A stretch of 53,256 bases of DNA from Lachnospiraceae bacterium (GTDB taxonomy: Bacteria; Bacillota; Clostridia; Lachnospirales; Lachnospiraceae): assembly GCA_017484135.1 (NCBI GenBank), contig JAFUTQ010000015.1, forward strand, positions 1 to 53,256, given 5' to 3'. Below the pieces are notes generated by a model that saw only the letters and a list, made by a program, of their open reading frames with translations, did no database searches and had not been told where the DNA came from. A program made the position numbers and the translations under genes. Below, one piece after another: positions 26,963 through 35,640 of this stretch; position 1 is the stretch's first letter; each line of letters opens with the position of its first letter.

Positions 26963-28207
26963 TCAATTTGCAAAGTGTTTCCGCAGATTTTTGAACATAT
27001 AGAATGCCAGCATCAGGATTTCTACGATGGTGGCAAGCGCCAGCGCCAGACTGGCACCCTGCATATCCCATCGTGTTTCGCATAAGGGAGAAAGAACTGC
27101 GGAGGCAATGACCGCCAGCAGATTGGCGACTACCAGACCGCGGAATTCGTGAATGGCGGTCAGGACGCCGCAGAGCAGCCATGCGAAGGCGGTCAATATG
27201 GTACAGATGATCAGGGGGATCAGCAGAGCTACATGCGCCGCCACCTCGGGCTTGTTGGGGAAAAGGATCGTCAGTCCCCAGTGACCCAACAGCTTCCCGC
27301 CTATGATGCCGACAATGGAAATGACCAGTACCGCCAGACAGCATTTGTAGAATGCAGACAGAAACCCTTTTTTGTCTTTGTCATTGTAGCGCTCTGCAAA
27401 GAGTGTCACAAAGGGATTGAAAATGTAGGTGGCCCCCATCTGGATGATCAGGGTGGGGGAGGCGATGGCGGCATAGATTCCCAGATTAGCGGCTCCGGAA
27501 ATGCGTTCCAGAAATAGACGGGGAATCGACCCCACAGCGGAGCAGAGCAGGGTGTAAATGACCAGCGGGAAACATTCCACCAGCAGAGCTTTTACGGGTG
27601 GAATGGCGGTGTTAAGATGGATATCTGTCAATCTGCGGGCTGTGGGAATGTCGTACAAAGCAATGGCGAGCAGACACAAGACTGCCATTCCGCCCACCGT
27701 GATACAGATGCTGCCTGTCAGATGCAGCAGCAGGCTGAAGCTGCCGAGGGAGAGGATCCCGCGCAGAATCATGGATTTTCCGGCATAGTCTAAGCGCCAT
27801 TCGATTTGATAGATTCCTGCAAATACGTCAAAAAAAGCCTCCGAGCATTTGTAGAAAAAATACAACAGGATGCAGATTTTCTGTTCCATGCTGTAGGAGA
27901 TGGCAAAGCTGTATACGACACAGCAGATTAGGGCGGCACCGCAGGTCAGCAGACGGCTGTACAGGTAGGTGCCGTTTTTGTATCTGCGTCTGGTGTCAGA
28001 CACCTGAAAGTTGCGCATGCCATAGACAGAGATACAGTACCAGAGATTGCAGGAAGACATGGCAACGGACAGCATACCGGAAGCCTGCATATCATCGGAA
28101 AACAGAACCACCAGTACGGTAAAGAGCCATTGGCAGCCGAGATAAAAAATGCTGCCCATAGAGTTCCAGAGAATGCTTGATTGGATGGAAAGTTTTTTCT
28201 CAGACAT
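26963..28207 (-). CDS. Polysaccharide/teichoic-acid-type flippase (Wzx/TacF-like)
   Basis: 414 residues with about 12 membrane helices, in the MOP exporter superfamily (polysaccharide biosynthesis branch). The N-terminus MSEKKLSIQSSILWNSMGSI and the central RISGAANLGIYAAIASPTLI are typical. It should flip a lipid-linked glycan across the membrane. Its start overlaps the stop of the GT8 gene by one base (TAATG), and LicD lies one gene further upstream. By analogy to pneumococcal TacF, its cargo may be a phosphocholine-bearing glycan; this is inference from context. Confidence 0.85.
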   Translation of the reverse strand: MSEKKLSIQSSILWNSMGSIFYLGCQWLFTVLVVLFSDDMQASGMLSVAMSSCNLWYCISVYGMRNFQVSDTRRRYKNGTYLYSRLLTCGAALICCVVYSFAISYSMEQKICILLYFFYKCSEAFFDVFAGIYQIEWRLDYAGKSMILRGILSLGSFSLLLHLTGSICITVGGMAVLCLLAIALYDIPTARRLTDIHLNTAIPPVKALLVECFPLVIYTLLCSAVGSIPRLFLERISGAANLGIYAAIASPTLIIQMGATYIFNPFVTLFAERYNDKDKKGFLSAFYKCCLAVLVISIVGIIGGKLLGHWGLTILFPNKPEVAAHVALLIPLIICTILTAFAWLLCGVLTAIHEFRGLVVANLLAVIASAVLSPLCETRWDMQGASLALALATIVEILMLAFYMFKNLRKHFAN

Positions 28208-29199
28208 TAGTTTTTGTTCCTTTTTAACTGCTTTTGACGCCAGCCGATAAAGGCCGGAATCAGACTGTCAATGATATGCTGGCGCAGTGCCGGGAAGGGG
28301 CGCATCACAAAGTTAAAGATATCCCAGCAGATAAAGTAAAATTCCCAGCCCGTATCTTCCGGTTCGTCCTTCCAGGGGGTGTGGGAAAGATAGTATCGAT
28401 ACTGTTTTTTGTAGGGATGATGATTCCCGCGCCGCCAGGGACGCTCCTCGCCCAGATAATGAATGATGGTGGGGTGTTTGATCGACTCGTCAAACACTTC
28501 CTTACTGTAATAATAGCCCTGTGCCACCTGTTTACTCAAAAACTTATAATTGTACAGCCAATAACAATTAAAGAAATTATACTTGGGCGGAAGAAAATAG
28601 ATCTTTCCTTTTAAAGCACCGTTGATTGCGTCCTGATCCGGAGCAAAAAGCTGCCCTCCGCTGTCCCGGTAGTAAGCAATAATCCGTTCGCCCCAGTTTT
28701 CCCTGCGCCATTTTTCCAGATTGATCAGAAGAACGCCGGAATTGATATAAGGAATCGGGCCTAATTGTAATTGCCGACAGCGCTCCTTGATGACGGTTGC
28801 TTCGATACAGCCGCCCAGCACATTGTCGCCGATATCGGATGACCAGAGATCGGAAAGACTCCGCAGGTTGATGGTATCACCATCCAGATACAGGATGCGG
28901 TCAATATCGGTCGGCAGAAGCTTGTCGCATGCCAGCCGGGCCAGCACGACCGGGGCCCAGCCCTGTGTGTCAAAATCAAAGGGAAAGTATTTTTTGATAT
29001 CTCCCAGATCAATCAGATGGATCCGGCGCTTAAAACTTTTTGCCAAAGCCTGAAAGCGCGCCTGATTTTTTTGACTGAGATCCTGACCGATGATATAGAT
29101 TTCCAGCGTTTCCATTCCGCGGTTATTGCTGTATACGGAGCAGATGCTGGCTGCTACCTTGGCGCAGTATAAGTCGTTGGTCGTATAAAATAGATTCAT
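28207..29199 (-). CDS. GT8-family glycosyltransferase
   Basis: 330 residues. GT8 features: N-terminal MNLFYTTNDLYCAKVAASIC, metal-binding DxD at Asp106 and Asp108 (ILYLDGDTIN), YINSGVLLINLEKWR, PDQDAIN, and a C-terminal HYLGEERPW in place of the usual HxxGxxKPW. It is a retaining transferase that uses a nucleotide sugar; donor and acceptor are unknown. It is coupled to licD (ATGA overlap) and to the flippase, so it probably builds the glycan that LicD decorates. Confidence 0.9.
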   Translation of the reverse strand: MNLFYTTNDLYCAKVAASICSVYSNNRGMETLEIYIIGQDLSQKNQARFQALAKSFKRRIHLIDLGDIKKYFPFDFDTQGWAPVVLARLACDKLLPTDIDRILYLDGDTINLRSLSDLWSSDIGDNVLGGCIEATVIKERCRQLQLGPIPYINSGVLLINLEKWRRENWGERIIAYYRDSGGQLFAPDQDAINGALKGKIYFLPPKYNFFNCYWLYNYKFLSKQVAQGYYYSKEVFDESIKHPTIIHYLGEERPWRRGNHHPYKKQYRYYLSHTPWKDEPEDTGWEFYFICWDIFNFVMRPFPALRQHIIDSLIPAFIGWRQKQLKRNKN

Positions 29200-30059
29200 G
29201 ATTCTTTTTCTCCAAAATCAATGTATGCAGCAAAATGATTGTGCCGCTGTTCTTCCGGCGGAAGCTGCATATAATCCCCATATTCCGGGCGCAGGAAATC
29301 GTCATAATTTTGTACCATTGCCACTGTGGTATCTTCAAAAGGAACTTCGAAGGTCGGAAAGGCCTCCCGCGTGCGTATCATCAGATTTTCTCCGGTCAGA
29401 TAAGAGTAGTCGATGTAAAGGTCTGAATCCGGCTCGGGACAACTGGTGGCCCATTTGAGATATTTTTGATAGGTCTTGTCCGGCGTGAGACGGATCAGTT
29501 TGAACAGTCCGTATACCATACGACAGCCGAGAGCTGCGATCACTTTTTTGATTCCGCTCATGCCATCGGGCAGTTTGGGATTTGGAATCAGGGTAAGTAC
29601 ATGCATACGGGCGATGTACCAGGTTTTTTTGATCCATTTTTTTCGCAGAACCGGGTTCTCCGGTGTCTTGTCATAGGGAAAAATATCGATATAAATTCCC
29701 AGCGGATAGTTCGCCTGCTGGTATGCCTCTTCAATGAAACGGGTTCCCCGCTTTACCATTTTTCCGAACATCAAGGGATAACGGGGCTCGGTGGTGGCAT
29801 CCATGAAGATGTATTTGTCGCCAAATTCTTTGGGTGCAACCTCCATGAATTTCTCATAGTCACTGCGCAGCATGTTTACGTCAATGTCATCATCCCATGG
29901 GATGAAGCCCTTGTGTCGCAGGGCGCCGATTGCGGTACCGCCGGTGGAAAAATAGGTCAGATTATATTTTTTGCATATTGTGATAAAATCCTTCAGTATC
30001 TGTAGTTCTACTTCCTTTAAATGCTGCAGAACCTGTTCGTCATATTCATGCTCGCTCAT
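29196..30059 (-). CDS. licD: LicD-family phosphocholine transferase
   Basis: 287 residues. The LicD core is clear: YFSTGGTAIGALRHKGFIPW and then DDDID (residues 56-60), the metal-binding nucleotidyltransferase-fold acids, followed by the DYEKF region. LicD moves phosphocholine from CDP-choline onto a glycan at the inner face of the membrane. First gene of the leftward licD-GT8-flippase operon, with its own promoter. Together with LicA/LicC/BCCT and the choline-binding proteins it completes the pathway. Transfer of another phospho-group cannot be ruled out from the fold alone. Confidence 0.92.
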   Translation of the reverse strand: MSEHEYDEQVLQHLKEVELQILKDFITICKKYNLTYFSTGGTAIGALRHKGFIPWDDDIDVNMLRSDYEKFMEVAPKEFGDKYIFMDATTEPRYPLMFGKMVKRGTRFIEEAYQQANYPLGIYIDIFPYDKTPENPVLRKKWIKKTWYIARMHVLTLIPNPKLPDGMSGIKKVIAALGCRMVYGLFKLIRLTPDKTYQKYLKWATSCPEPDSDLYIDYSYLTGENLMIRTREAFPTFEVPFEDTTVAMVQNYDDFLRPEYGDYMQLPPEEQRHNHFAAYIDFGEKES

Positions 30060-30091
30060 AGTATATGCCTCGAAATCGTTACAATACGCTT

Positions 30092-30120
30092 ATACTATCA
30101 TATTTTCCATGCCATGACAA
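30092..30120 (-). promoter_or_regulatory. SigA promoter of the licD operon
   Basis: On the minus strand TTGTCA (30120-30115), a 17-base spacer and TAGTAT (30097-30092), about 33 bases before the licD start. An ACAAG...CTTGT dyad (about 30117-30136) overlaps the -35 and may be an operator. Confidence 0.6.
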
Positions 30121-30159
30121 GCATTACATGTCTTGTGAGTTTTTCATAAAAACAGAAAT

Positions 30160-30273
30160 AAAAGTTTGTAAAAAAAAGGGTAAATAAAGAAAAAGTTAGA
30201 AAAAATCAAAAACTGGTATTTACGAAAAATTTAAAACGTGCTATAGTGTAACAGTATTCGGCAAAGAGCCGAA
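30160..30273 (+). promoter_or_regulatory. Promoter and leader of the all-repeat choline-binding protein gene
   Basis: TTTACG (30219-30224), a 17-base spacer and TATAGT (30242-30247), preceded by long A-tracts (30160-30215) that look like an UP element. The leader has a TTCGGC/GCCGAA hairpin (30257-30273), then AAAAAGGAGG at 30296-30305. A highly expressed gene is likely. Confidence 0.5.
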
Positions 30274-30317
30274 GGGAAACAAAAAACAAACACAGAAAAA
30301 GGAGGACGATTAATTTT

Positions 30318-31637
30318 ATGAAAAAGCAGGCATTATTAATCGCAGCTGCCGCAGCAGCACTTACCTTTGCAGCACCATTATCTGCCGAAGCAGCTCAGCC
30401 GGGCTGGAATAATATCGACGGTACATGGTTCTATGCAGATGCAGATGGTGATTATGTTTCCGGAGAATGGGTCGAGGACGTGTATTATGTTGACAGCTAT
30501 GGAAAGATGGTCAGCAATGAGGCATATGGGATCTGGTCTTATGACGATGCGACAGAAACGTCTACAACTACATACTATCTGTTTGGCGAGGACGGCAAGG
30601 TAATCAAGACCAAGGGCTGGTCTTTGGTTGACGAGACCTGGTACTGGGTACAGGAGGATGGTACCTTAGGTTCCGGATGGATTTTGGACGCAGGCAAGTG
30701 GTATTATCTGAGCACCAACGGAAGCATGGTAAGCAGAGGCTCTTACCGCGTATGCAATAATCCGGATGCAGACTATGCGGATCGGACCTATACCAGATAT
30801 TGGTTCAAGGGCGATGGCGAGTTGGTTACCGGCTGGTACAATTACGACGCGAATGATAAGTATGGTGACTGGGTATATTCTGATGCAAACGGTGCCGGTC
30901 ACGATGGATGGTTATATGACGGCGGCACATGGTATTATTTAGATGAGGGAGATCTGTTCCAGAATACTACCGCTATCGAAGAGGGCGCTCCGGAAAGAGA
31001 CGACTATGATAGCTATAGCGAGTGGAGCGATGCCTATGATAAGTATAACGATTCACACAGATATTACTTTGACCCCAATGGCAAGATGGTGTATGGCTGG
31101 TATCATTATGAATATACGAATGCATTAGGTCGTTACACGGATACCTGGTATTATACCAACCCGACGACAGGCGTAGCCGGTACAGGCTGGGTACAGTCCG
31201 GCGGAAAGTGGTATTACGTCAATGCAGGGATCATGCAGCGCAATACTGTTGTATATGTGAAGGACAATGAGCCGAAGGCACCCAAAACAGTAAGCTATGA
31301 TGATTACAAGAAAGCGGATGGCGGTTATGATTGGGAGAAGTACGAGGAGGCACGCCGTGCATATGAGGCTGCTTATGCAAAGTACAAGAAGGACTTAAAG
31401 GAATATCAGGATAAAAATTATTACATCTTTGACAAAGACGGTGTAATGGTAACCGGATGGTATGCAGTCAAGGATTCTGACGGCGCAACATGGTACTATG
31501 CAGATGCAAACGGTCTGGCACACACCGGCTGGCTCAATGATGGCGGAAATTATTATTACATCTATCATGGTCGGATGCTGACCAATCAGTTCACTCCGGA
31601 CGGATACTATGTAGATGCAAACGGTCTTTGGAAATAA
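30318..31637 (+). CDS. Secreted protein built almost wholly of degenerate choline-binding repeats
   Basis: 439 residues. A signal peptide covers about 1-25 (ALLIAAAAAALTFAAPLSAEA). The rest is choline-binding-type repeats (GWNNIDGTWFY, GWILDAGKWYYLSTNG, GWVQSGGKWYYVNAG) with longer linkers. One charged helical insert near residues 325-372 (EEARRAYEAAYAKYKKDLKE) breaks the pattern. No catalytic domain is seen, so a structural or adhesive surface role is the simplest guess. It is divergent from licD, and a terminator follows. Confidence 0.8.
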   Translation: MKKQALLIAAAAAALTFAAPLSAEAAQPGWNNIDGTWFYADADGDYVSGEWVEDVYYVDSYGKMVSNEAYGIWSYDDATETSTTTYYLFGEDGKVIKTKGWSLVDETWYWVQEDGTLGSGWILDAGKWYYLSTNGSMVSRGSYRVCNNPDADYADRTYTRYWFKGDGELVTGWYNYDANDKYGDWVYSDANGAGHDGWLYDGGTWYYLDEGDLFQNTTAIEEGAPERDDYDSYSEWSDAYDKYNDSHRYYFDPNGKMVYGWYHYEYTNALGRYTDTWYYTNPTTGVAGTGWVQSGGKWYYVNAGIMQRNTVVYVKDNEPKAPKTVSYDDYKKADGGYDWEKYEEARRAYEAAYAKYKKDLKEYQDKNYYIFDKDGVMVTGWYAVKDSDGATWYYADANGLAHTGWLNDGGNYYYIYHGRMLTNQFTPDGYYVDANGLWK

Positions 31638-31673
31638 TCTGTTATAGCAGACAAGTTTTCAAAAACAGAAAAA

Positions 31674-31711
31674 GGCTGTCACACGAAGCGGATTCGTGTG
31701 ACAGCTTATTT
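31674..31711 (+). terminator. Terminator after the choline-binding protein gene
   Basis: GGCTGTCACACGAA (31674-31687) pairs with TTCGTGTGACAGCT (31693-31706), with a 5-base loop and a short T-rich tail. Confidence 0.75.
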
Positions 31712-31768
31712 GCCTTATAGGAACATGGAAAGCGTTCCTTAAGTAAGCCGGGAAGGAGCATTTTGATT

Positions 31769-32728
31769 GTGAAGAGATGGGTATCTATGGCGCTGTTGCT
31801 GGGAACTGCGGCATGTCTTACAGCCTGCGGAGAGGATAAGACCGCAGAAAAAAAGGATGCATATCGCCAGATCGGATTTCGCTGCATGGAAACCGGAGAT
31901 TACGAAGGAGCAGTGGAAGCGTTTCAGAATGCGCTGGATCAATCAGCGGGATCGATCGGGGAGGAGGAAATCGACACCTGCTATTACAAGGCGGCAGCGC
32001 TGTATGATGCGGGAAAGCCGGAGGAGGCAAGGCAGGTCTATGAGTCGCTTCTTGCGTACGATGAAACCAATGCGGATGCTGCTTATCTGCTGGGAAATCT
32101 TTATCTTGTACAGGGAAATGGAGAGCAGGCAAAGCAATTCTATGATCAGGCTGCGCGGTATGCGGGAAACAACTATGAGCTCTATGTGGGAATCTACAAT
32201 CAGGTAATGGGAGCAGGATATCCCGAGGAGGCAGAGCAATACTTGAGACAGGCGCTGAACAATACGGGAAAAACCGGATATGACTATGTACAAAGAGGAC
32301 GGATTTATCTGCTGTTGAGGGATTACGATCATGCACAGGAGCAGTTGGATGAGGCGTCCGACAAGAAGCATGAGGATGCACCGCTTTATCTTGCGGAATT
32401 GTATGAGGTAAAGGGTGAAACAGAGAAGGCCCAGCTGCTTTACCAAGCCTATGCGGAGAATCACGAAAATAATCCGGAAGCATTAAACCGGCTCGCAACT
32501 ATGAAGCTGGAGTTGAACGACTATGAAGGAGCAGTCAATTATCTGAAGCTCATTCTGAATGCAGACGAGAGTCTGCAGAATGATCAGGAGCTGAGAAGAG
32601 AGCTGATCTACGCTTATGAGCAGCTTTTGGATTTTTCATCGGCAAAGACTGCCATGGAGGAGTATATCAGCAAATATCCGGATGATACGGCGGCTGCGCG
32701 AGAATACGAATTTTTGCAAACCAGATAA
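31769..32728 (+). CDS. TPR-repeat lipoprotein
   Basis: 319 residues from GTG 31769 (AAGGAG 10 bases upstream); TTG 31763 is the alternative, with only 4 bases of spacing. The lipobox is LTAC (Cys20). The mature part is a run of TPR repeats, e.g. CMETGDYEGAVEAFQNALDQ, AAYLLGNLYLVQGNGEQAKQ and AAREYEFL at the end. It should sit on the outer face of the membrane as a protein-protein scaffold. It is followed 36 bases later by the DUF4349 gene, and the two may be co-expressed. Partner and process are unknown. Confidence 0.82.
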   Translation: MKRWVSMALLLGTAACLTACGEDKTAEKKDAYRQIGFRCMETGDYEGAVEAFQNALDQSAGSIGEEEIDTCYYKAAALYDAGKPEEARQVYESLLAYDETNADAAYLLGNLYLVQGNGEQAKQFYDQAARYAGNNYELYVGIYNQVMGAGYPEEAEQYLRQALNNTGKTGYDYVQRGRIYLLLRDYDHAQEQLDEASDKKHEDAPLYLAELYEVKGETEKAQLLYQAYAENHENNPEALNRLATMKLELNDYEGAVNYLKLILNADESLQNDQELRRELIYAYEQLLDFSSAKTAMEEYISKYPDDTAAAREYEFLQTR

Positions 32729-32764
32729 ATAAAAAATTAACATTGTAAGAGGAGGAGTGATATT

Positions 32765-33790
32765 ATGGGAAGAAGAAACAGGATGTTGTGGGGATGCCTG
32801 CTTGTGGTCGGGTGTCTGGTAAGTGGGTGCGGAGGCGGCGCTTACAGTCAAATTGCGGATTCGTCCAATAGCATCGACAGCTATGAGGCGTATTCCGATT
32901 ATTCAGACTATGATTATGAGGGAGATGAGTCCGGAGAAAGCTTTGGGGAACAGGCGGAGGAAGTGCAGGAGTCGGCAGAGAGTACGAACCGGAAGCTGAT
33001 CCACACAGTGGATTTGTCCGTTGAGACAGAGCATTTTGACGAGATACTGGTAAAGGTGGAAAACCGGGTTGCAGAGGTAGGCGGATATGTGGAAAGCAGT
33101 GACATCTATCAGGGAAGTGTCTATGAGCGGGACGACCGGAGTGCCCATTATACCCTGAGAGTCCCGGAAAAAAAGCTGGATGAATTTATCAAAACGGTAG
33201 AACAAGGGATGAATGTCACCAACAAGCAGATCAGCGTGGAGGATATTACGCTGTCCTATGTGGATCTGGAAAGCCACAGAAAGGCGTTGGAGACACAGGA
33301 AGCACGTCTGCTGGAGCTTTTGGAGCAGGCGGAGAATCTGGAAGATATGCTTACCATTGAAAGTGAACTGACGGAAGTTCGCTACCGGATAGAGAGCATG
33401 GAATCCCAGCTGCGCACCTATGACAATAAGGTAAATTACTCTACGGTCTATCTGAGCATCCGTGAGGTGGAGCAGCTGATTGAGGTGCCCGATGAATCGG
33501 CATGGAGTCAGATTACCACCGGCTTTGTCAATCGTGTCAATCAGATTGCCCGGGGAATCAGGGCGTTCATCATTTGGTTTGCAATTCATATACCGGATCT
33601 GATCCTGTGGGCAGTATTTATCACGATTCTGGTATTTGTGATCAAGAAACTGCAAAAGTATAGTCAGAAGAAAAAGGCAAATCGACCGCAGCGGAAGCCA
33701 CCGCAGCAGAGACCGCAGATGCCGCCGCAGATGCAACAGCAGCCGTTGTCACAGCAACAGCCGCCGCAGCAGATGCCACCGCAGAATTAA
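32765..33790 (+). CDS. DUF4349 membrane-anchored lipoprotein
   Basis: 341 residues. Lipobox VSGC (Cys22), then an acidic Ser/Tyr/Asp-rich linker (about 25-75). The DUF4349 domain (77-240) contains RKLIHTVDLSVETEHFDEIL, VGGYVESSDIY and a central coiled coil (ETQEARLLELLEQAENLEDM). A membrane helix lies at about 262-293 (FIIWFAIHIPDLILWAVFIT), and the C-terminus is a Lys-rich then Pro/Gln-rich tail (PPQQRPQMPPQM). Lipid and helix would anchor both ends. The family function is unknown. Confidence 0.85.
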   Translation: MGRRNRMLWGCLLVVGCLVSGCGGGAYSQIADSSNSIDSYEAYSDYSDYDYEGDESGESFGEQAEEVQESAESTNRKLIHTVDLSVETEHFDEILVKVENRVAEVGGYVESSDIYQGSVYERDDRSAHYTLRVPEKKLDEFIKTVEQGMNVTNKQISVEDITLSYVDLESHRKALETQEARLLELLEQAENLEDMLTIESELTEVRYRIESMESQLRTYDNKVNYSTVYLSIREVEQLIEVPDESAWSQITTGFVNRVNQIARGIRAFIIWFAIHIPDLILWAVFITILVFVIKKLQKYSQKKKANRPQRKPPQQRPQMPPQMQQQPLSQQQPPQQMPPQN

Positions 33791-33815
33791 TAATTAATAT
33801 AAGGGGGTAACTGTG

Positions 33816-34382
33816 ATGTTGAAATGGAACAAAATCGGAATCTTTTTGCTGATGCTGATGGTCATACTGAACGTTGGATGCGGATGTGCAAAAACAGAGG
33901 CAGAGACGGAAACGGGAGTGGAAACCTTTGAATCGGTGACCTACTATACCTCGATGGTGTCGGACGAGCTGGGATATACACTGGCCTGCTCGGATCCTGC
34001 CGCCTCACAAATGATGAAACGTCTGGAAATTACAAAGGATGGCGGGGAAAGCTGGGAAATGGTAGAAGATCTTTCGAATACGATTCATAATTATCCGTGT
34101 GATATGTGCTTTTGTACCGAGAACGAGGGAATTGTTTTGACGGATTATCATGCCTACAGAGAGTATGTTTACTTCACAGAGGACGGGGGAAAAAGCTGGA
34201 TCGGAATGTATCTGGGAGAGGATGATGATTTATATTCCGATGGAGTAAGCGTTACCTATGATGCCGAACAGGATATCGTAACGATTCACTCCTCGGCAAA
34301 GGTTTCGGAAGACGATGTTTTTGAAGAGAGAGAATATGATTCAAAAGATCATGGGAGAACTTGGGAGAAACGAGAATTGTAA
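33816..34382 (+). CDS. Lipoprotein with three Asp-box (BNR-like) motifs
   Basis: 188 residues from ATG 33816 (AAGGGGG 9 bases upstream; GTG 33813 is less likely). The lipobox is NVGC (Cys22). Three Asp-box motifs of the SxDxGxTW type are seen: TKDGGESW, TEDGGKSW and SKDHGRTW. Asp-boxes mark beta-propeller folds (sialidase, Ycf48-like), but 188 residues is too short for a full propeller. The last seven codons and the stop lie inside the left arm of the palindrome that follows, so the gene end is duplicated in inverted form at 34542-34562. Function unknown. Confidence 0.75.
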   Translation: MLKWNKIGIFLLMLMVILNVGCGCAKTEAETETGVETFESVTYYTSMVSDELGYTLACSDPAASQMMKRLEITKDGGESWEMVEDLSNTIHNYPCDMCFCTENEGIVLTDYHAYREYVYFTEDGGKSWIGMYLGEDDDLYSDGVSVTYDAEQDIVTIHSSAKVSEDDVFEEREYDSKDHGRTWEKREL

Positions 34383-34562
34383 GAGGTCAGAGGTGGAGAA
34401 CAGGAGGTTCACATCGTGAAACGATGTGAACCCTTTGCACAAGAAATGTCAGGGAAATGCTAGCATTCCCCTGACATTTCTTGTGCAAAGAGTCAATGCC
34501 GGCTCCGCCGGCATGACCTCCTGTTCTCCACCTCTGACCTCTTACAATTCTCGTTTCTCCCA
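34362..34562. repeat. Cloverleaf palindrome, copy 2, with a 47-bp perfect inverted copy of the gene end
   Basis: Left arm 34362-34408 and right arm 34516-34562 are perfect reverse complements over 47 bp. The left arm contains the last codons and stop of the Asp-box lipoprotein. Inner hairpins: TTCACATCGT/ACGATGTGAA (34408-34430), CTTTGCACAAGAAATGTCAG/complement with centre AATGCTAGCATT (34434-34490), and ATGCCGGC/GCCGGCAT (34496-34514). The core matches copy 1 (26822-26930) in reverse orientation, with different stem sequences that still pair. It also fills most of the 310-base gap before cysK. Confidence 0.9.
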
Positions 34563-34615
34563 CAGTCTGAAAAGTAATTCCATAACAAAAACCATCAGAA
34601 AAACTTAATAACATA

Positions 34616-34644
34616 TTGACAAGGTAGGAAAATAGGTATATGAT
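34616..34644 (+). promoter_or_regulatory. SigA promoter of the sulfur-assimilation operon
   Basis: TTGACA (34616-34621), a 17-base spacer and TATGAT (34639-34644). The spacer contains GGTAGGAAAATAGG. An Rrf2/CymR-type cysteine regulator would be expected here, but no operator can be confirmed. No S-box leader was seen in the 48 bases before the start. Confidence 0.65.
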
Positions 34645-34692
34645 TGATACAATTCACGGCAGAAAACGCGGGATGGAAAGGACGGTATCACT

Positions 34693-35625
34693 ATGGCGAA
34701 GATTGCGGGCCTGCTCACGGAGCTGATTGGCAATACTCCACTTTTGGAGCTGACCAATTATGAGCGGAGGGAGGAACTACAGGCACATATCATCGCAAAG
34801 CTGGAATATTTTAATCCGTTGGGCAGTGTAAAGGATCGTGTGGCTTATGCCATGATTGAGCAGGGGATTGCAGACGGAGCGATCGATCAGGATACCATCC
34901 TGATTGAGCCGACCAGCGGAAATACCGGTATCGGACTTGCGTTTGCGGCGGCGTGCAAGGGACTGCATCTGGTTCTTACCATGCCTGAGAGTATGAGCAT
35001 GGAGCGAAGGAAGATCGTGCAGGCATTGGGAACGGAGATCGTGCTGACACCGAGTCCGGAGGGAATGCGGGGCGCGATCGCCAAGGCATATGAGTTGAAG
35101 GAAGCCTATGGCAATGCCGTCATTTTGCAGCAGTTTGAAAACGAAGCTAATCCGGCCATTCACGAAAAGACCACAGCGGAAGAGCTCTGGAACGATACGG
35201 ACGGCAAAATTGATTTTTTTGTGTCAGCCGTGGGAACCGGAGGAACAATTACCGGAGTCGGCAGGGCATTAAAAAAGAAAGATCCGAAGGTCAGGATCGT
35301 GGCGGTAGAGCCCGCATCCTCCCCTGTTTTGTCCGGGGGAAAGCCGGGACCTCATGCGATACAGGGAATCGGTGCAGGCTTCATTCCCAAAATCATGGAT
35401 CTTTCGATTGTAGATGAGATTATCCCGGTGGGAAACAATGCCGCGTTTGAACGCGCCAGAGAGATTGCGAAAACAGACGGTCTGATGGTGGGCATCTCAT
35501 CCGGAGCGGCCTTGGATGCGGCGATTACATTGGCAAGGCGCCCGGAGAATCGGGGAAAAAATATTGTGGTTCTTTTCCCGGACGGCGGCGACCGTTATTT
35601 CTCCACATCATTATACAAGAAATAG
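34693..35625 (+). CDS. cysK: Cysteine synthase (O-acetylserine sulfhydrylase)
   Basis: 310 residues. Fold-type II PLP enzyme: LIGNTPLLELTNY at the N-terminus, the PLP lysine in NPLGSVKDRVAYAMIE, the substrate loop EPTSGNTGIGLAFAAA, the phosphate cup VGTGGTITGVGRALKK and IQGIGAGFIPKIMD. It makes cysteine from O-acetylserine and sulfide. First gene of a long operon that also makes the sulfide (sulfite reductase, AprBA, CysDN). The next gene starts within 16 bases. Confidence 0.96.
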   Translation: MAKIAGLLTELIGNTPLLELTNYERREELQAHIIAKLEYFNPLGSVKDRVAYAMIEQGIADGAIDQDTILIEPTSGNTGIGLAFAAACKGLHLVLTMPESMSMERRKIVQALGTEIVLTPSPEGMRGAIAKAYELKEAYGNAVILQQFENEANPAIHEKTTAEELWNDTDGKIDFFVSAVGTGGTITGVGRALKKKDPKVRIVAVEPASSPVLSGGKPGPHAIQGIGAGFIPKIMDLSIVDEIIPVGNNAAFERAREIAKTDGLMVGISSGAALDAAITLARRPENRGKNIVVLFPDGGDRYFSTSLYKK

Positions 35626-35640
35626 GTGAATCATAAGAGT

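Noticed and set aside
34563-34692. SAM or other sulfur-related riboswitch before cysK
   Set aside because: Only about 50 bases lie between promoter and start; too short and without recognisable conserved elements.
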